IMG/VR virus record: IMGVR_UViG_3300040751_001035
Span: 1 to 21,684 of that record
Length of the DNA stretch: 21,684 nt
DNA from: a virus
Reading direction: 5' to 3' (one strand)
Shown here: positions 5,596 to 11,797 of the stretch, piece by piece
How the letters are laid out: the number at the start of each line of letters is the position of its first letter
Numbering within the stretch: the stretch's first letter is position 1
Program-made: the position numbers and the translations under genes
Notes under the pieces: generated by a model
What the model saw: only the letters and a program-made list of their open reading frames with translations
Databases searched by the model: none
Told to the model about the DNA's origin: nothing

Positions 5596-5947
5596 GCTGG
5601 CCGTCTGCCAGGGTTGCGAGCACTACGTCAACCAGACCAAGAGCTGTGGCGACCTCGTGAAGGAAGCGTTCACCGACTCCCCCCTGTGTGGATGCCACAT
5701 GCCCACCAAGACCAGACTCAAGACTGCCTCCTGCCCAATTGGGAAGTGGGAGGCATACATCAAGCCCGAGGACGTGCAACGGATCAAGGAGTTCCTCGAC
5801 AGGGACAACGCCCACCGCACCGCCTCGGAGCTGACCTACCTCACCCAGAAGTACTTGAGCCCCACCAAGAAGGCGGGCGGGTGTGCACCGTGCAACCGCA
5901 ACCTCCTGAAGGAGCTCCAAAAAATCGTCGACAATGCCGATACCTAA
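5561..5947 (+). CDS. Cysteine-rich zinc-binding-like protein
   Basis: This 128-residue protein has eight cysteines: C16 and C19 (CQGC), C29, C43 and C45 (CGCHM), C58 in the CPIGKW motif, and C108/C111 (CAPC). The CxxC-C-CxC-CPxGKW order is one I know from small proteins of Bacteroidota phages and marine phages. It suggests one or two zinc ribbons. No catalytic motif is visible. It overlaps the sigma-like gene by 35 nt and the next gene by 14 nt. It lies between regulators and the DnaA-like gene, so a nucleic-acid or polymerase-binding role is plausible but not shown. Confidence 0.6.
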   Translation: MLFVSAQKRADRLAVCQGCEHYVNQTKSCGDLVKEAFTDSPLCGCHMPTKTRLKTASCPIGKWEAYIKPEDVQRIKEFLDRDNAHRTASELTYLTQKYLSPTKKAGGCAPCNRNLLKELQKIVDNADT

Positions 5948-6077
5948 ACCGAACCCAGAGGAGAACATGGCGGGGTTCCTCTCCCGCTGCATGGCCGACG
6001 AGACCATGGCCCAAGAATACCCCAACGAAAGACAAAGAATAGCCGTATGCGCAAGACAGTGGAAAGAGAAGGAGTAA
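5934..6077 (+). CDS. Short protein with RQ-x-AVC-x-QW motif
   Basis: This 47-residue protein begins MPIPKPNPEENMAGF and ends with RQRIAVCARQWKEKE. Short sequences of this type (FxxRCMxDxxMxxEYPxxxQRxAVCxxQW) are familiar from phages, either free-standing or as tails on capsid-assembly or portal proteins. No function is established to my knowledge. Both ends overlap neighbours (14 nt upstream, 31 nt downstream), so it is certainly inside the operon. The match to a recurring motif, with both cysteines and the tryptophan in place, makes it a real gene despite its length. Confidence 0.7.
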   Translation: MPIPKPNPEENMAGFLSRCMADETMAQEYPNERQRIAVCARQWKEKE

Positions 6078-6406
6078 GCCAGAACCTCTGGCTCATGGTA
6101 GGGGCTATCGACAGACCCCGCACCTTCGGACGGGAGGCAGCCATCAGGAAGTGCCACCGGGCAGCGGAGAGGTGGGGCTACCAGTGGAGCAAGGTCGTAA
6201 GCAAAGACCGCCACCGCGACGTCGTAGAGGCTCGTCAGATTATGATGAAGCACCTCCGCGATAGCAAGTGGACGTACTCCGAGATAGGTCAGTTCCTCGG
6301 TGGACGCGATCACGCCACCGCCCTCTACGGCTCCCGCCAAGCCGAACACCTCATCGACTACGACAGGTCGTTCCGTGCCAGATACTACGAATTCCAAAAC
6401 GCATGA
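6047..6406 (+). CDS. Stand-alone DnaA domain IV-like DNA-binding protein
   Basis: This 119-residue protein ends with a domain like the C-terminal DNA-binding domain of DnaA (domain IV, Bac_DnaA_C). A helix RDVVEARQIMMKHLR is followed by the helix-turn-helix WTYSEIGQFLGGRDHATALYG. G85-G-R-D-H-A-T91 matches the DnaA signature GGRDHTT, whose residues contact DnaA boxes. The AAA+ ATPase domain of full DnaA is absent; only about 55 N-terminal residues precede the domain. It could bind the phage origin, compete with host DnaA, or act as a regulator. Its start at 6047 overlaps the previous gene, and its stop forms ATGA with the next. Confidence 0.8.
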   Translation: MRKTVEREGVSQNLWLMVGAIDRPRTFGREAAIRKCHRAAERWGYQWSKVVSKDRHRDVVEARQIMMKHLRDSKWTYSEIGQFLGGRDHATALYGSRQAEHLIDYDRSFRARYYEFQNA

Positions 6407-6636
6407 CCCTCCGCAAAGTCAAACGAATGCTCAACGAGTCCGACGACTTCCTCGTGTTCACCATGAAGCACCACGGGGAGACGGCAGACTTCGGAGCCTT
6501 CTACCAACGTACCGAGAGCTGGGAGATACTCCTCAACCTCGCCGTATCAGATTATCACATCCGAGAAACCCTCCGCAATGTCCTCACCGCAGCCGACGCG
6601 TATCGCGACCAACAGACTGAAGACGAGTCCGAGTAA
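6403..6636 (+). CDS. Small protein, unknown function
   Basis: This 77-residue protein starts in an ATGA overlap with the DnaA-like gene and overlaps the ParB-like gene by 59 nt. It looks alpha-helical and acidic (MLNESDDFLVFTMKHHGETA, then WEILLNLAVSDYHIRETLRN). No cysteine pattern, membrane segment or known motif is visible. Tight packing on both sides and the absence of an alternative frame support a real gene. The function is unknown. Confidence 0.6.
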   Translation: MTLRKVKRMLNESDDFLVFTMKHHGETADFGAFYQRTESWEILLNLAVSDYHIRETLRNVLTAADAYRDQQTEDESE

Positions 6637-7015
6637 CCCCCGCGCCATTCGGACGGGTAAGATGGCCGAGCTTTTACGCTCCATCCAAGAAGACCCAGAG
6701 CTCATGCAGGCACGCCCCCTCATCGTGAACCAGCAACTCGAAGTCATCGCAGGGAACCAACGCCTACGAGCCGTCAAGAGGCTAGGATGGAGCCACGTCC
6801 ACGTTATCATGGTTGACTGGCCGGAGGAGAAGCAGAAGAGGGTCATGATAAAAGACAACCTGAACGCAGGGGAGTGGGACTGGGATATGCTCGCCAACGA
6901 ATGGGAAGCCGAAGAACTCCAGAGCTGGGGTCTAGACATCCCCTTCAGCTCGGAACCAGAAGACGAACCCAAAGAACCAAAGCAATGCAAGCACTGCGAC
7001 AAGATGATCCCTTGA
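6578..7015 (+). CDS. ParB-like nuclease domain protein
   Basis: This 145-residue protein carries a ParB/Srx N-terminal-like domain: RIATNRLKTSPSNPR at the start (the usual xxLxxNPR box), RPLIVNQQLEVIAGNQRLRA with the GNxRLxA motif at 59-65, and a conserved KxLGWxxVxVI strand. In other ParB-like proteins this fold binds and hydrolyses CTP or cuts DNA. The following WDWDMLANEW and EELQSWGLDIPF are usual in phage copies. It lacks the ParB HTH and any methyltransferase domain. It ends with a CKHCDK pair (C137, C140) suggesting half of a zinc site. Lying directly before terminase, it may act on DNA processing at packaging, which is inference. Confidence 0.75.
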   Translation: MSSPQPTRIATNRLKTSPSNPRAIRTGKMAELLRSIQEDPELMQARPLIVNQQLEVIAGNQRLRAVKRLGWSHVHVIMVDWPEEKQKRVMIKDNLNAGEWDWDMLANEWEAEELQSWGLDIPFSSEPEDEPKEPKQCKHCDKMIP

Positions 7016-7368
7016 CAGAGTTGGACATCAAAGACCCAAAAAAGCTGGCAATGATTGAAGCCCTCACCAAAGCCTTGGGCGTGGTGAAGATGGCATGTGA
7101 GTCCGTGGGTATCTCAAGGCAGACCCACTACAACTGGCTCAAGGACGACCCATCCTACAAGGAGGCGTGCGACAACCTCCCCGAGGTAGTCCTCGACTTC
7201 GCCGAACACCACCTCCACAAGCTCATCGCCCAGGGCAACCCCGCCGCCACCATCTTCCTCCTGAAGACCAAAGGCAAGGGCAGGGGGTACGTCGAGCGTC
7301 AAGAGATTGAGGTTGCCGAGAAGAAGCCTTTGAGCTGGTTCGTATCTGACGACTCGACCGTGAGTTGA
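7012..7368 (+). CDS. Terminase small subunit-like protein
   Basis: This protein of about 118 residues has an N-terminal helix-turn-helix (IEALTKALGVVKMACESVG, then ISRQTHYNWLKDDPSY) and a helical dimerisation part (LDFAEHHLHKLIAQGNPAAT, then IFLLKTKGKGRGYVERQE). This is the layout of Bacteroidota phage small terminases, which recognise the packaging site. I choose TTG 7012 because it overlaps the ParB-like stop as TTGA, exactly as the large subunit overlaps this gene. ATG 6985 (+9 residues) and ATG 7051 (which cuts into the helix) are the alternatives. It lies directly before the large subunit, as expected. Confidence 0.75.
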   Translation: MTELDIKDPKKLAMIEALTKALGVVKMACESVGISRQTHYNWLKDDPSYKEACDNLPEVVLDFAEHHLHKLIAQGNPAATIFLLKTKGKGRGYVERQEIEVAEKKPLSWFVSDDSTVS

Positions 7369-8519
7369 GACAGCCCGCCACATACTACCACGTCAAGAAC
7401 AGCCCGGCCAAGGTACAGGTACACCAAGGCGGGACGCGCTCGGGGAAGACCTACTCTATCCTCACCGCCCTCGTCGAGCTGTGCCACCGCAACGAGAACA
7501 GCGGGGCAGTGATAACCATCGCCCGCAAGACCTTCCCCGCCATCCGTGCCTCGGTCATGAGGGACTTCTTTGAGATACTTGAAAGGGAGGACATCTACAA
7601 CGTCGACCTCCACAACAAGAGCGAGGCGACCTACATCCTCTTCGGCAACCTCGTGGAGTTCATCTCCGTTGACCAGCCACAGAAGGTGAGGGGTAGGAAA
7701 CGCGACATCCTCTTCGTGAACGAGGCCAACGAGATAAGCCTCGAGGATTGGCGTCAGCTCATGCTCCGCACCACCGGCAAGGCCATCATCGACTACAACC
7801 CTTCCGACGAGTTCCATTGGATATATGACCACGTCCTAACACGCGATGACCATGAGTTCTTCCAAACAACCTACCGAGACAACCCCTTCCTCTCCGCGTC
7901 CACCGTTCAAGAGATTGAGCGACTACAAGAAGCCGACCCCGACTACTGGAGGGTCTACGGCCTCGGGGAGCGTGGCGTCTCCCGCTCCACTATTCTCACG
8001 CATTGGAAAGCAGTACCCCAAGTTCCCGACGGGTGGAAGCTCATGAACCTCGGACTCGACTTCGGATATACCAACGACCCCACCGCCATCGTCAAGGTGT
8101 ACACCGACGGCCACGGCTTCTGTCTTGACGAGGTGTGCTACGCCACCGGGCTCACCAACGCAGCCATAGCCCAGACCCTCCGAGACGCAGAGATAGGGAA
8201 GGCCATGATTGTGGCCGACTCTGCCGAGCCCAAGTCCATCGACGAGATACACGGCCACGGCCTGAACATACACCCCGCCCGGAAGGGTCAGGACTCTGTG
8301 AGGAGTGGTATCGACTTCCTACGCTCGCGCCCCCTGCTCATCACAGAGCGGAGCGTGAACGGCATCAAAGAGCTCCGCAACTACAAGTACAAGGAGGACA
8401 AGAACGGACGGCAACTGAACGAGCCCGTCGATGCCTTCAACCACTTCGTGGACGCCTCGCGCTATGCCATCACTTGGAACCAGACCAACCCCAACTACGG
8501 AAGGTACACCCTCGGCTGA
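7365..8519 (+). CDS. terL: Terminase large subunit (packaging ATPase/nuclease)
   Basis: This 384-residue protein is the motor that packages DNA into the prohead. The ATPase part shows Walker A GGTRSGKT (22-29), Walker B ILFVNEAN (115-122) with the catalytic glutamate, and the coupling segment DYNPSDEFHW (143-152). The nuclease part shows LDFGYTNDPTA (D232), VADSAEP (D285) and VDAFNHFVDASRYA (D356, D363). The start is TTG 7365, overlapping the small subunit stop (TTGA): an in-frame stop lies at 7347-7349, and the first ATG (7557) is beyond Walker A, so a non-ATG start is required. At 384 residues it is somewhat compact for the family (often 400-550). Confidence 0.95.
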   Translation: MRQPATYYHVKNSPAKVQVHQGGTRSGKTYSILTALVELCHRNENSGAVITIARKTFPAIRASVMRDFFEILEREDIYNVDLHNKSEATYILFGNLVEFISVDQPQKVRGRKRDILFVNEANEISLEDWRQLMLRTTGKAIIDYNPSDEFHWIYDHVLTRDDHEFFQTTYRDNPFLSASTVQEIERLQEADPDYWRVYGLGERGVSRSTILTHWKAVPQVPDGWKLMNLGLDFGYTNDPTAIVKVYTDGHGFCLDEVCYATGLTNAAIAQTLRDAEIGKAMIVADSAEPKSIDEIHGHGLNIHPARKGQDSVRSGIDFLRSRPLLITERSVNGIKELRNYKYKEDKNGRQLNEPVDAFNHFVDASRYAITWNQTNPNYGRYTLG

Positions 8520-8520
8520 C

Positions 8521-8550
8521 TTGAGATATTCACCCCTTCAACCTTATATA
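8521..8550 (+). promoter_or_regulatory. Shared TTGAGA...CTTATATA element, copy 1
   Basis: TTGAGA (8521-8526) and TTATATA (8544-8550) flank a CACCCC core. The same arrangement occurs before the scaffold gene (18717-18747). It resembles a -35/-10 pair with 17-18 nt spacing, but the ATG at 8554 is only 4 nt from the TATATA box, so a promoter here would start transcription at or after the start codon. It may instead be a leader or processing signal. Confidence 0.4.
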
Positions 8551-8553
8551 GAT

Positions 8554-9240
8554 ATGGAGCTCCGCTTGCCCGCCAAATTTTCAGACCTCAAGCTACGGCA
8601 CCTCCAAGCCCTAGAGACGGAGACCGACCCCATCAGGCGTATCGACGCCGTGACGGGTCTCGGTGTGTCCAAGCTCCGCGAGATGCCCCAGCCTCTCATC
8701 ATGAAAGCCGACGAGCACCTCACCGAGCTACTCAAGAAGGAGGTCACCAACTTCAAAGAGACGTTCGACCTCAAGGGCACGACGTACGGCTTCATCCCCA
8801 ACTGGGAGGAGTTCACCGCCGGGGAGTGGATTGATATGGAGGTGTACACCCAAGACTTCTGGAAGACGGCACACAAGGCCATGAGCGTACTGTACCGACC
8901 CGTCGACAGGAAGTGGGGCGACAGATACTCGATTGAGAAGTACACCGCCAAGGAGGACGCCGACGTCTTCAAGGATATGCCTGCCCCCCTCGTGGCAGGT
9001 GCCCTGCTTTTTTTTTGGACTACCGAACGCAAACTGCTGAGCACTATGCGCAAATCTTTGGCGAGTCAGGCGGTGGCACTTCTGAACTTGGGGAGAAGTG
9101 GGGGTGGTACGTCGCGCTCTATACCCTGGCTAACGAGGACGTACTTCAGATGGAAGCAGTCACAGCCCTGCCGGTGGGTTCGGTCTTTACTCACCTCTCC
9201 TTTCTCCAAGACCTCAACTACCACCGTGAGAAACAAATGA
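8554..9240 (+). CDS. Tail assembly chaperone, zero-frame product
   Basis: From ATG 8554 the protein reads as a tail assembly chaperone of Bacteroidota phages for about 154 residues: MELRLPAKFSDLKLRHLQAL, then TYGFIPNWEEFTAGEWIDME, TAHKAMSVLYRPVDRKWGDR, YSIEKYT, KDMPAPLVAGALLFF. At LLFF the gene runs through nine T residues (9008-9016). In frame it continues to TGA 9238-9240 (228 residues in all) with a basic, Ser/Thr-rich tail that looks unlike a folded domain. The expected C-terminal half lies in the -1 frame (9015-9257). Such chaperones cover the tape measure protein before tube polymerisation, and their two forms are normally made by frameshifting. Confidence 0.75.
   Translation: MELRLPAKFSDLKLRHLQALETETDPIRRIDAVTGLGVSKLREMPQPLIMKADEHLTELLKKEVTNFKETFDLKGTTYGFIPNWEEFTAGEWIDMEVYTQDFWKTAHKAMSVLYRPVDRKWGDRYSIEKYTAKEDADVFKDMPAPLVAGALLFFWTTERKLLSTMRKSLASQAVALLNLGRSGGGTSRSIPWLTRTYFRWKQSQPCRWVRSLLTSPFSKTSTTTVRNK
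9008..9016 (+). other. T9 slippery run: candidate -1 frameshift or transcript slippage site
   Basis: In frame the site reads CTT TTT TTT TGG, a U-UUU-UUU heptamer at 9009-9015 followed by G. A -1 slip changes LLFF-W into LLFF-L-D-Y and joins the N-terminal chaperone part to the 80-residue downstream frame, for a 234-residue fusion. A single-base homopolymer error in the sequence would produce the same picture (ten T would be in frame). Confidence 0.65.
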
Positions 9241-9257
9241 AGCAAGCCCGAGCATGA
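9015..9257 (+). CDS. Tail assembly chaperone C-terminal part, read by -1 frameshift
   Basis: This 80-residue frame (LDYRTQTAEHYAQIFGESGG, then ELGEKWGWYVALYTLANEDV and MEAVTALPVGSVFTHLSFLQ) has the composition of a real protein and the KWGWYxxxYxLAxxD pattern of the second chaperone part in Bacteroidota phages. It has no ATG until about 9149, so independent translation is unlikely; TTG 9015 is the only early option. Its stop overlaps the next start as ATGA (9254-9257), which supports translation in this frame. It is best read as the C-terminal half of a fusion with the 8554 gene. Confidence 0.75.
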   Translation: MDYRTQTAEHYAQIFGESGGGTSELGEKWGWYVALYTLANEDVLQMEAVTALPVGSVFTHLSFLQDLNYHREKQMKQARA

Positions 9258-10927
9258 TTACGTTCAACAACATCGTCACGAAGTTTCAGGAGTTCTGCGA
9301 CAACCACTTCTTCATCCAGACGTTCAGCTACGGCTCGCCCGCTGACGTCGACCTTGAGAAGTTCGAGCAGTACCCCCTGCTCCACCTCGTGTACACCGGA
9401 GGCGACTACAACAGCCCCAAGGCCAAGACGTACAACCTCGAAGTCTATATCCTGTCCGTCCCCCCTTCGGAGGCCGACAAGACCCAATACCAGAAGGAGA
9501 GCATCTCGAATGCCGAACAGGTAGCCGAGGACATCCTAGCCGACATCCAGAACGGAGGTAACATCTTCCAGTTCGGGTACGACTACGAGCTCACCAGCGC
9601 GTCAGTTACCCCCCTCGAAGAGGAGAAGAGCAACGCCCTTGCTGGGTGTCTGCTCGACTTGTCTATCGTCGTCCCCTACACCTACGACTCGTGCAACGCT
9701 CCCCTGACGGGAGTGGAGCCCGAAGGCAGTGGGTACCCTTCGTTCAAGGCTCGTGGGCTCTTGAGGGTGCGTGAGCTTGACGGCTCGCCTGACGTCCTCT
9801 CGGTGGCTACCATCAACGTACCCAACGGCTCCCTCACCGACGACGGAGAGGGGGAGATAACCCTAACCTTCGGAGGCGACGCAGATGCAGCCGAGAAGAT
9901 TACCTTCCCCGTGAGGAACGACGAGGGGGCAACCATCGCAGCGGGAACGCCCCTATACTCGCGTGGTGAGATTGGAGGAAGCGAGCGCATCCTCGTGGGC
10001 ATCGCCGACGCTAGCGACCCCGACAAGATGCCAGCTATCGGCATCGCCGAGACCCAGCTCACCGCCACGGGCAATGGCAAGGACGGCGACGCCATCATGG
10101 TTGGAACGTACAACACGAACCTTTCAGGCTTCACAGGACTGCAAGAGAATGACGTCCTCTACGTCGCAAGCGGTGGAGGGCTAACGAAAACAAAGCCCAC
10201 AGGTATCGACCTCATCCAGAACGTGGGTATCGTACTCAAGACCAACGGCACCCTCTGCCAAGGCTTGAAGGTTTCCTGTATTGGACGGACGAACGACGTC
10301 CCCAACATCAAGCCCGGGAGTGTCTTCCAGGGCACGGCCACGAACACCCGGGCGAGCGACTTCGCCCTTCCACTCAACCCAAGCGTGGATGGAGCTACCC
10401 TCGTCTACGACGCAGCAGGGGAAGAGTACCGAGAAGGCTACCCCACAAGCGAGGGGCAGGTATCGACATGGACGACGAACTCAACGAACTCCGTAGCCAT
10501 CGGCTCGACGGGTATCTTCTACCCCACTTGGGGGAACATCCTCGCCGGGACGCTGACCATCGACCAAGACCTTCGGGCTGGATGGAACATGGGATGGAAC
10601 AGCGGGGCGACGCAGATACTCGGGGCTCCCCTCTCGCTAGATAGCACCATCTCCGTAAGCGTGACGATGGACATCACAGCCCCCGCCGGGGCGGTAGGAC
10701 AGATGGCTATCGCGAGCACGGTGGGATACTACACCGCTCCCACCTACACCCCCGCCACCATCGTAGGCGACGGCACGACGCAGACCTACACCGTAACGAG
10801 TACGGCGGGCGCAGTGAGCTTCTGGCAACTAGCCAACTCCGCACAAGTGCAACTGCTCATCGTAGCCAACCCCGGCACGATCACCGTAGAACCCCAGAGC
10901 CTAACCATCACCGTGAACCATGCGTAA
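9254..10927 (+). CDS. Virion protein: neck/tail-completion-like domain fused to fiber-like beta modules
   Basis: This 557-residue protein has two parts. Residues 1 to about 150 (MITFNNIVTKFQEFCDNHFF, YPLLHLVYTGGDYN, YNLEVYILSVPPSEADK, AEQVAEDILADIQ, LDLSIVVPYTYDSCNAPL) match a Bacteroidota phage family of about 140-150 residues near the head-tail genes. The rest is Gly/Ser/Thr-rich and beta-strand-like. It opens with VPNGSLTDDGEGEITLTFGG and contains FPVRNDEGATIAAGTPLY, MPAIGIAET, LQENDVLYVASGGGLTKT and IQNVGIVL, a module seen in phage fibers and collar or whisker proteins. The C-terminal 140 residues look like further beta repeats. It may be a decorated connector or a fiber anchored at the neck. 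It begins in an ATGA overlap. Confidence 0.65.
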   Translation: MITFNNIVTKFQEFCDNHFFIQTFSYGSPADVDLEKFEQYPLLHLVYTGGDYNSPKAKTYNLEVYILSVPPSEADKTQYQKESISNAEQVAEDILADIQNGGNIFQFGYDYELTSASVTPLEEEKSNALAGCLLDLSIVVPYTYDSCNAPLTGVEPEGSGYPSFKARGLLRVRELDGSPDVLSVATINVPNGSLTDDGEGEITLTFGGDADAAEKITFPVRNDEGATIAAGTPLYSRGEIGGSERILVGIADASDPDKMPAIGIAETQLTATGNGKDGDAIMVGTYNTNLSGFTGLQENDVLYVASGGGLTKTKPTGIDLIQNVGIVLKTNGTLCQGLKVSCIGRTNDVPNIKPGSVFQGTATNTRASDFALPLNPSVDGATLVYDAAGEEYREGYPTSEGQVSTWTTNSTNSVAIGSTGIFYPTWGNILAGTLTIDQDLRAGWNMGWNSGATQILGAPLSLDSTISVSVTMDITAPAGAVGQMAIASTVGYYTAPTYTPATIVGDGTTQTYTVTSTAGAVSFWQLANSAQVQLLIVANPGTITVEPQSLTITVNHA

Positions 10928-11078
10928 CCCATTCGAACTGACCGACGAGGAGAAGGCTTGCACCGTAGGCGAGGAACAGCTAGCTATGTTCCAGCGCCTC
11001 GTGGACTTCGTGAACGACAGGCTCTCCGAGATTGAGACCCTACAGGACAAAGTGAACCAACTAGAAAACCCCAAATAA
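10920..11078 (+). CDS. Small coiled-coil protein
   Basis: This 52-residue protein overlaps the previous stop by 8 nt. It is helical, with heptad-like spacing in the second half (FQRLVDFVNDRLSEIETLQD, then KVNQLENPK), and has one cysteine. Small proteins of this type between neck genes and holin-like peptides are common in Bacteroidota phages. The function is unknown; a structural or chaperone role is possible from context. The following gene starts one base after its stop. Confidence 0.6.
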   Translation: MRNPFELTDEEKACTVGEEQLAMFQRLVDFVNDRLSEIETLQDKVNQLENPK

Positions 11079-11079
11079 A

Positions 11080-11247
11080 ATGGACTTTATTCAAGACAAC
11101 TGGCCGGAGCTCCTGCTCGCCGTCATCACCCTCCTTGGTACTATCTCCGCTCTCACCGAAAGCGAGGAAGACGACAACTGGGTAGACCTCTTGAGTCGCA
11201 TCGTGCAGGCTATCCTCATCGGACGTAGCAAGCCACCAAAGAAGTAA
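11080..11247 (+). CDS. Small holin-like membrane protein
   Basis: This 55-residue protein has one clear hydrophobic helix after a short aromatic/acidic start (DNWPELLLAVITLLGTISAL). An acidic loop (TESEEDDNWVD), a second amphipathic segment (LLSRIVQAILIG) and a basic tail RSKPPKK follow. Short proteins of the form NW-x-E-LLLAV...LT are widespread in Bacteroidota phages and are often annotated as holins. It is placed in the head-tail block, far from the endolysin at 120-491, unless the genome circle brings late genes together. Holin function is inferred. Confidence 0.65.
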   Translation: MDFIQDNWPELLLAVITLLGTISALTESEEDDNWVDLLSRIVQAILIGRSKPPKK

Positions 11248-11796
11248 ATGGAGCTGAAGGAATTTCAGAAGGTACTCGACCGCTTCGCCGACGACGTTAA
11301 CAACGCGGCCAAGCGCGAGCTGGGCTCCCGTAGGATAGGCAAGAACACCTCCTATGGCGTGGCCTCGCGTTCCCTTCAGAAGTCCCTGACGTACTCCATC
11401 TCCAAGGGGCAGGTGCTCTTCGGCTCTCCCAACCCGTCCGCCCCTTTCATCCATTGGGGCGTCAACGGCACGAGGAAGAAGCGCGGGGCACCGTTCTCGT
11501 ACACGACCAAACAGCCGCCCGTGGATGCGGTGCTGAAGTGGATGAAGGTCAAGCCCGTGAGGCTACGCAACGAGGGCGGGCAGTTCATCAAACAGACGCC
11601 CAGCCGTCTACGCTCCGCTGCCTTCCTCATCGCCCGCTCCATCAAAGAGAAAGGTATCGAGGGACTCCGCTACTACATCGTAGCTCTGGAGACCATCGTA
11701 CCGAAGTACAACGAGGAGTTCGGCGAGGCCGTGGTCTCCGACATCCTCAAGAGCCTGACCTTCGACACAGGGAATATCAAAATCAAATTCAAGTAA
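11248..11796 (+). CDS. HK97 gp10-like head-tail joining protein
   Basis: This 182-residue protein resembles the HK97 gp10-like family of neck/tail-completion proteins in its Bacteroidota form. It has an N-terminal helix (LKEFQKVLDRFADDVNNAAK), the loop FIHWGVNGTRKKRGAPFSY typical of this family, and the helix SRLRSAAFLIARSIKEKGIE. The C-terminal part is helical and then beta. Such proteins sit at the head-tail interface or end the tail tube. Its start follows the previous stop directly, and it is separated from the next gene by one base. Confidence 0.7.
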   Translation: MELKEFQKVLDRFADDVNNAAKRELGSRRIGKNTSYGVASRSLQKSLTYSISKGQVLFGSPNPSAPFIHWGVNGTRKKRGAPFSYTTKQPPVDAVLKWMKVKPVRLRNEGGQFIKQTPSRLRSAAFLIARSIKEKGIEGLRYYIVALETIVPKYNEEFGEAVVSDILKSLTFDTGNIKIKFK

Positions 11797-11797
11797 C

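Noticed and set aside
5564-6397. Long open frame (277 codons) on the minus strand
   Set aside because: It lies opposite three well-supported + strand genes with zinc, RQ-motif and DnaA-like signatures; it is a by-product of GC-rich codon structure.
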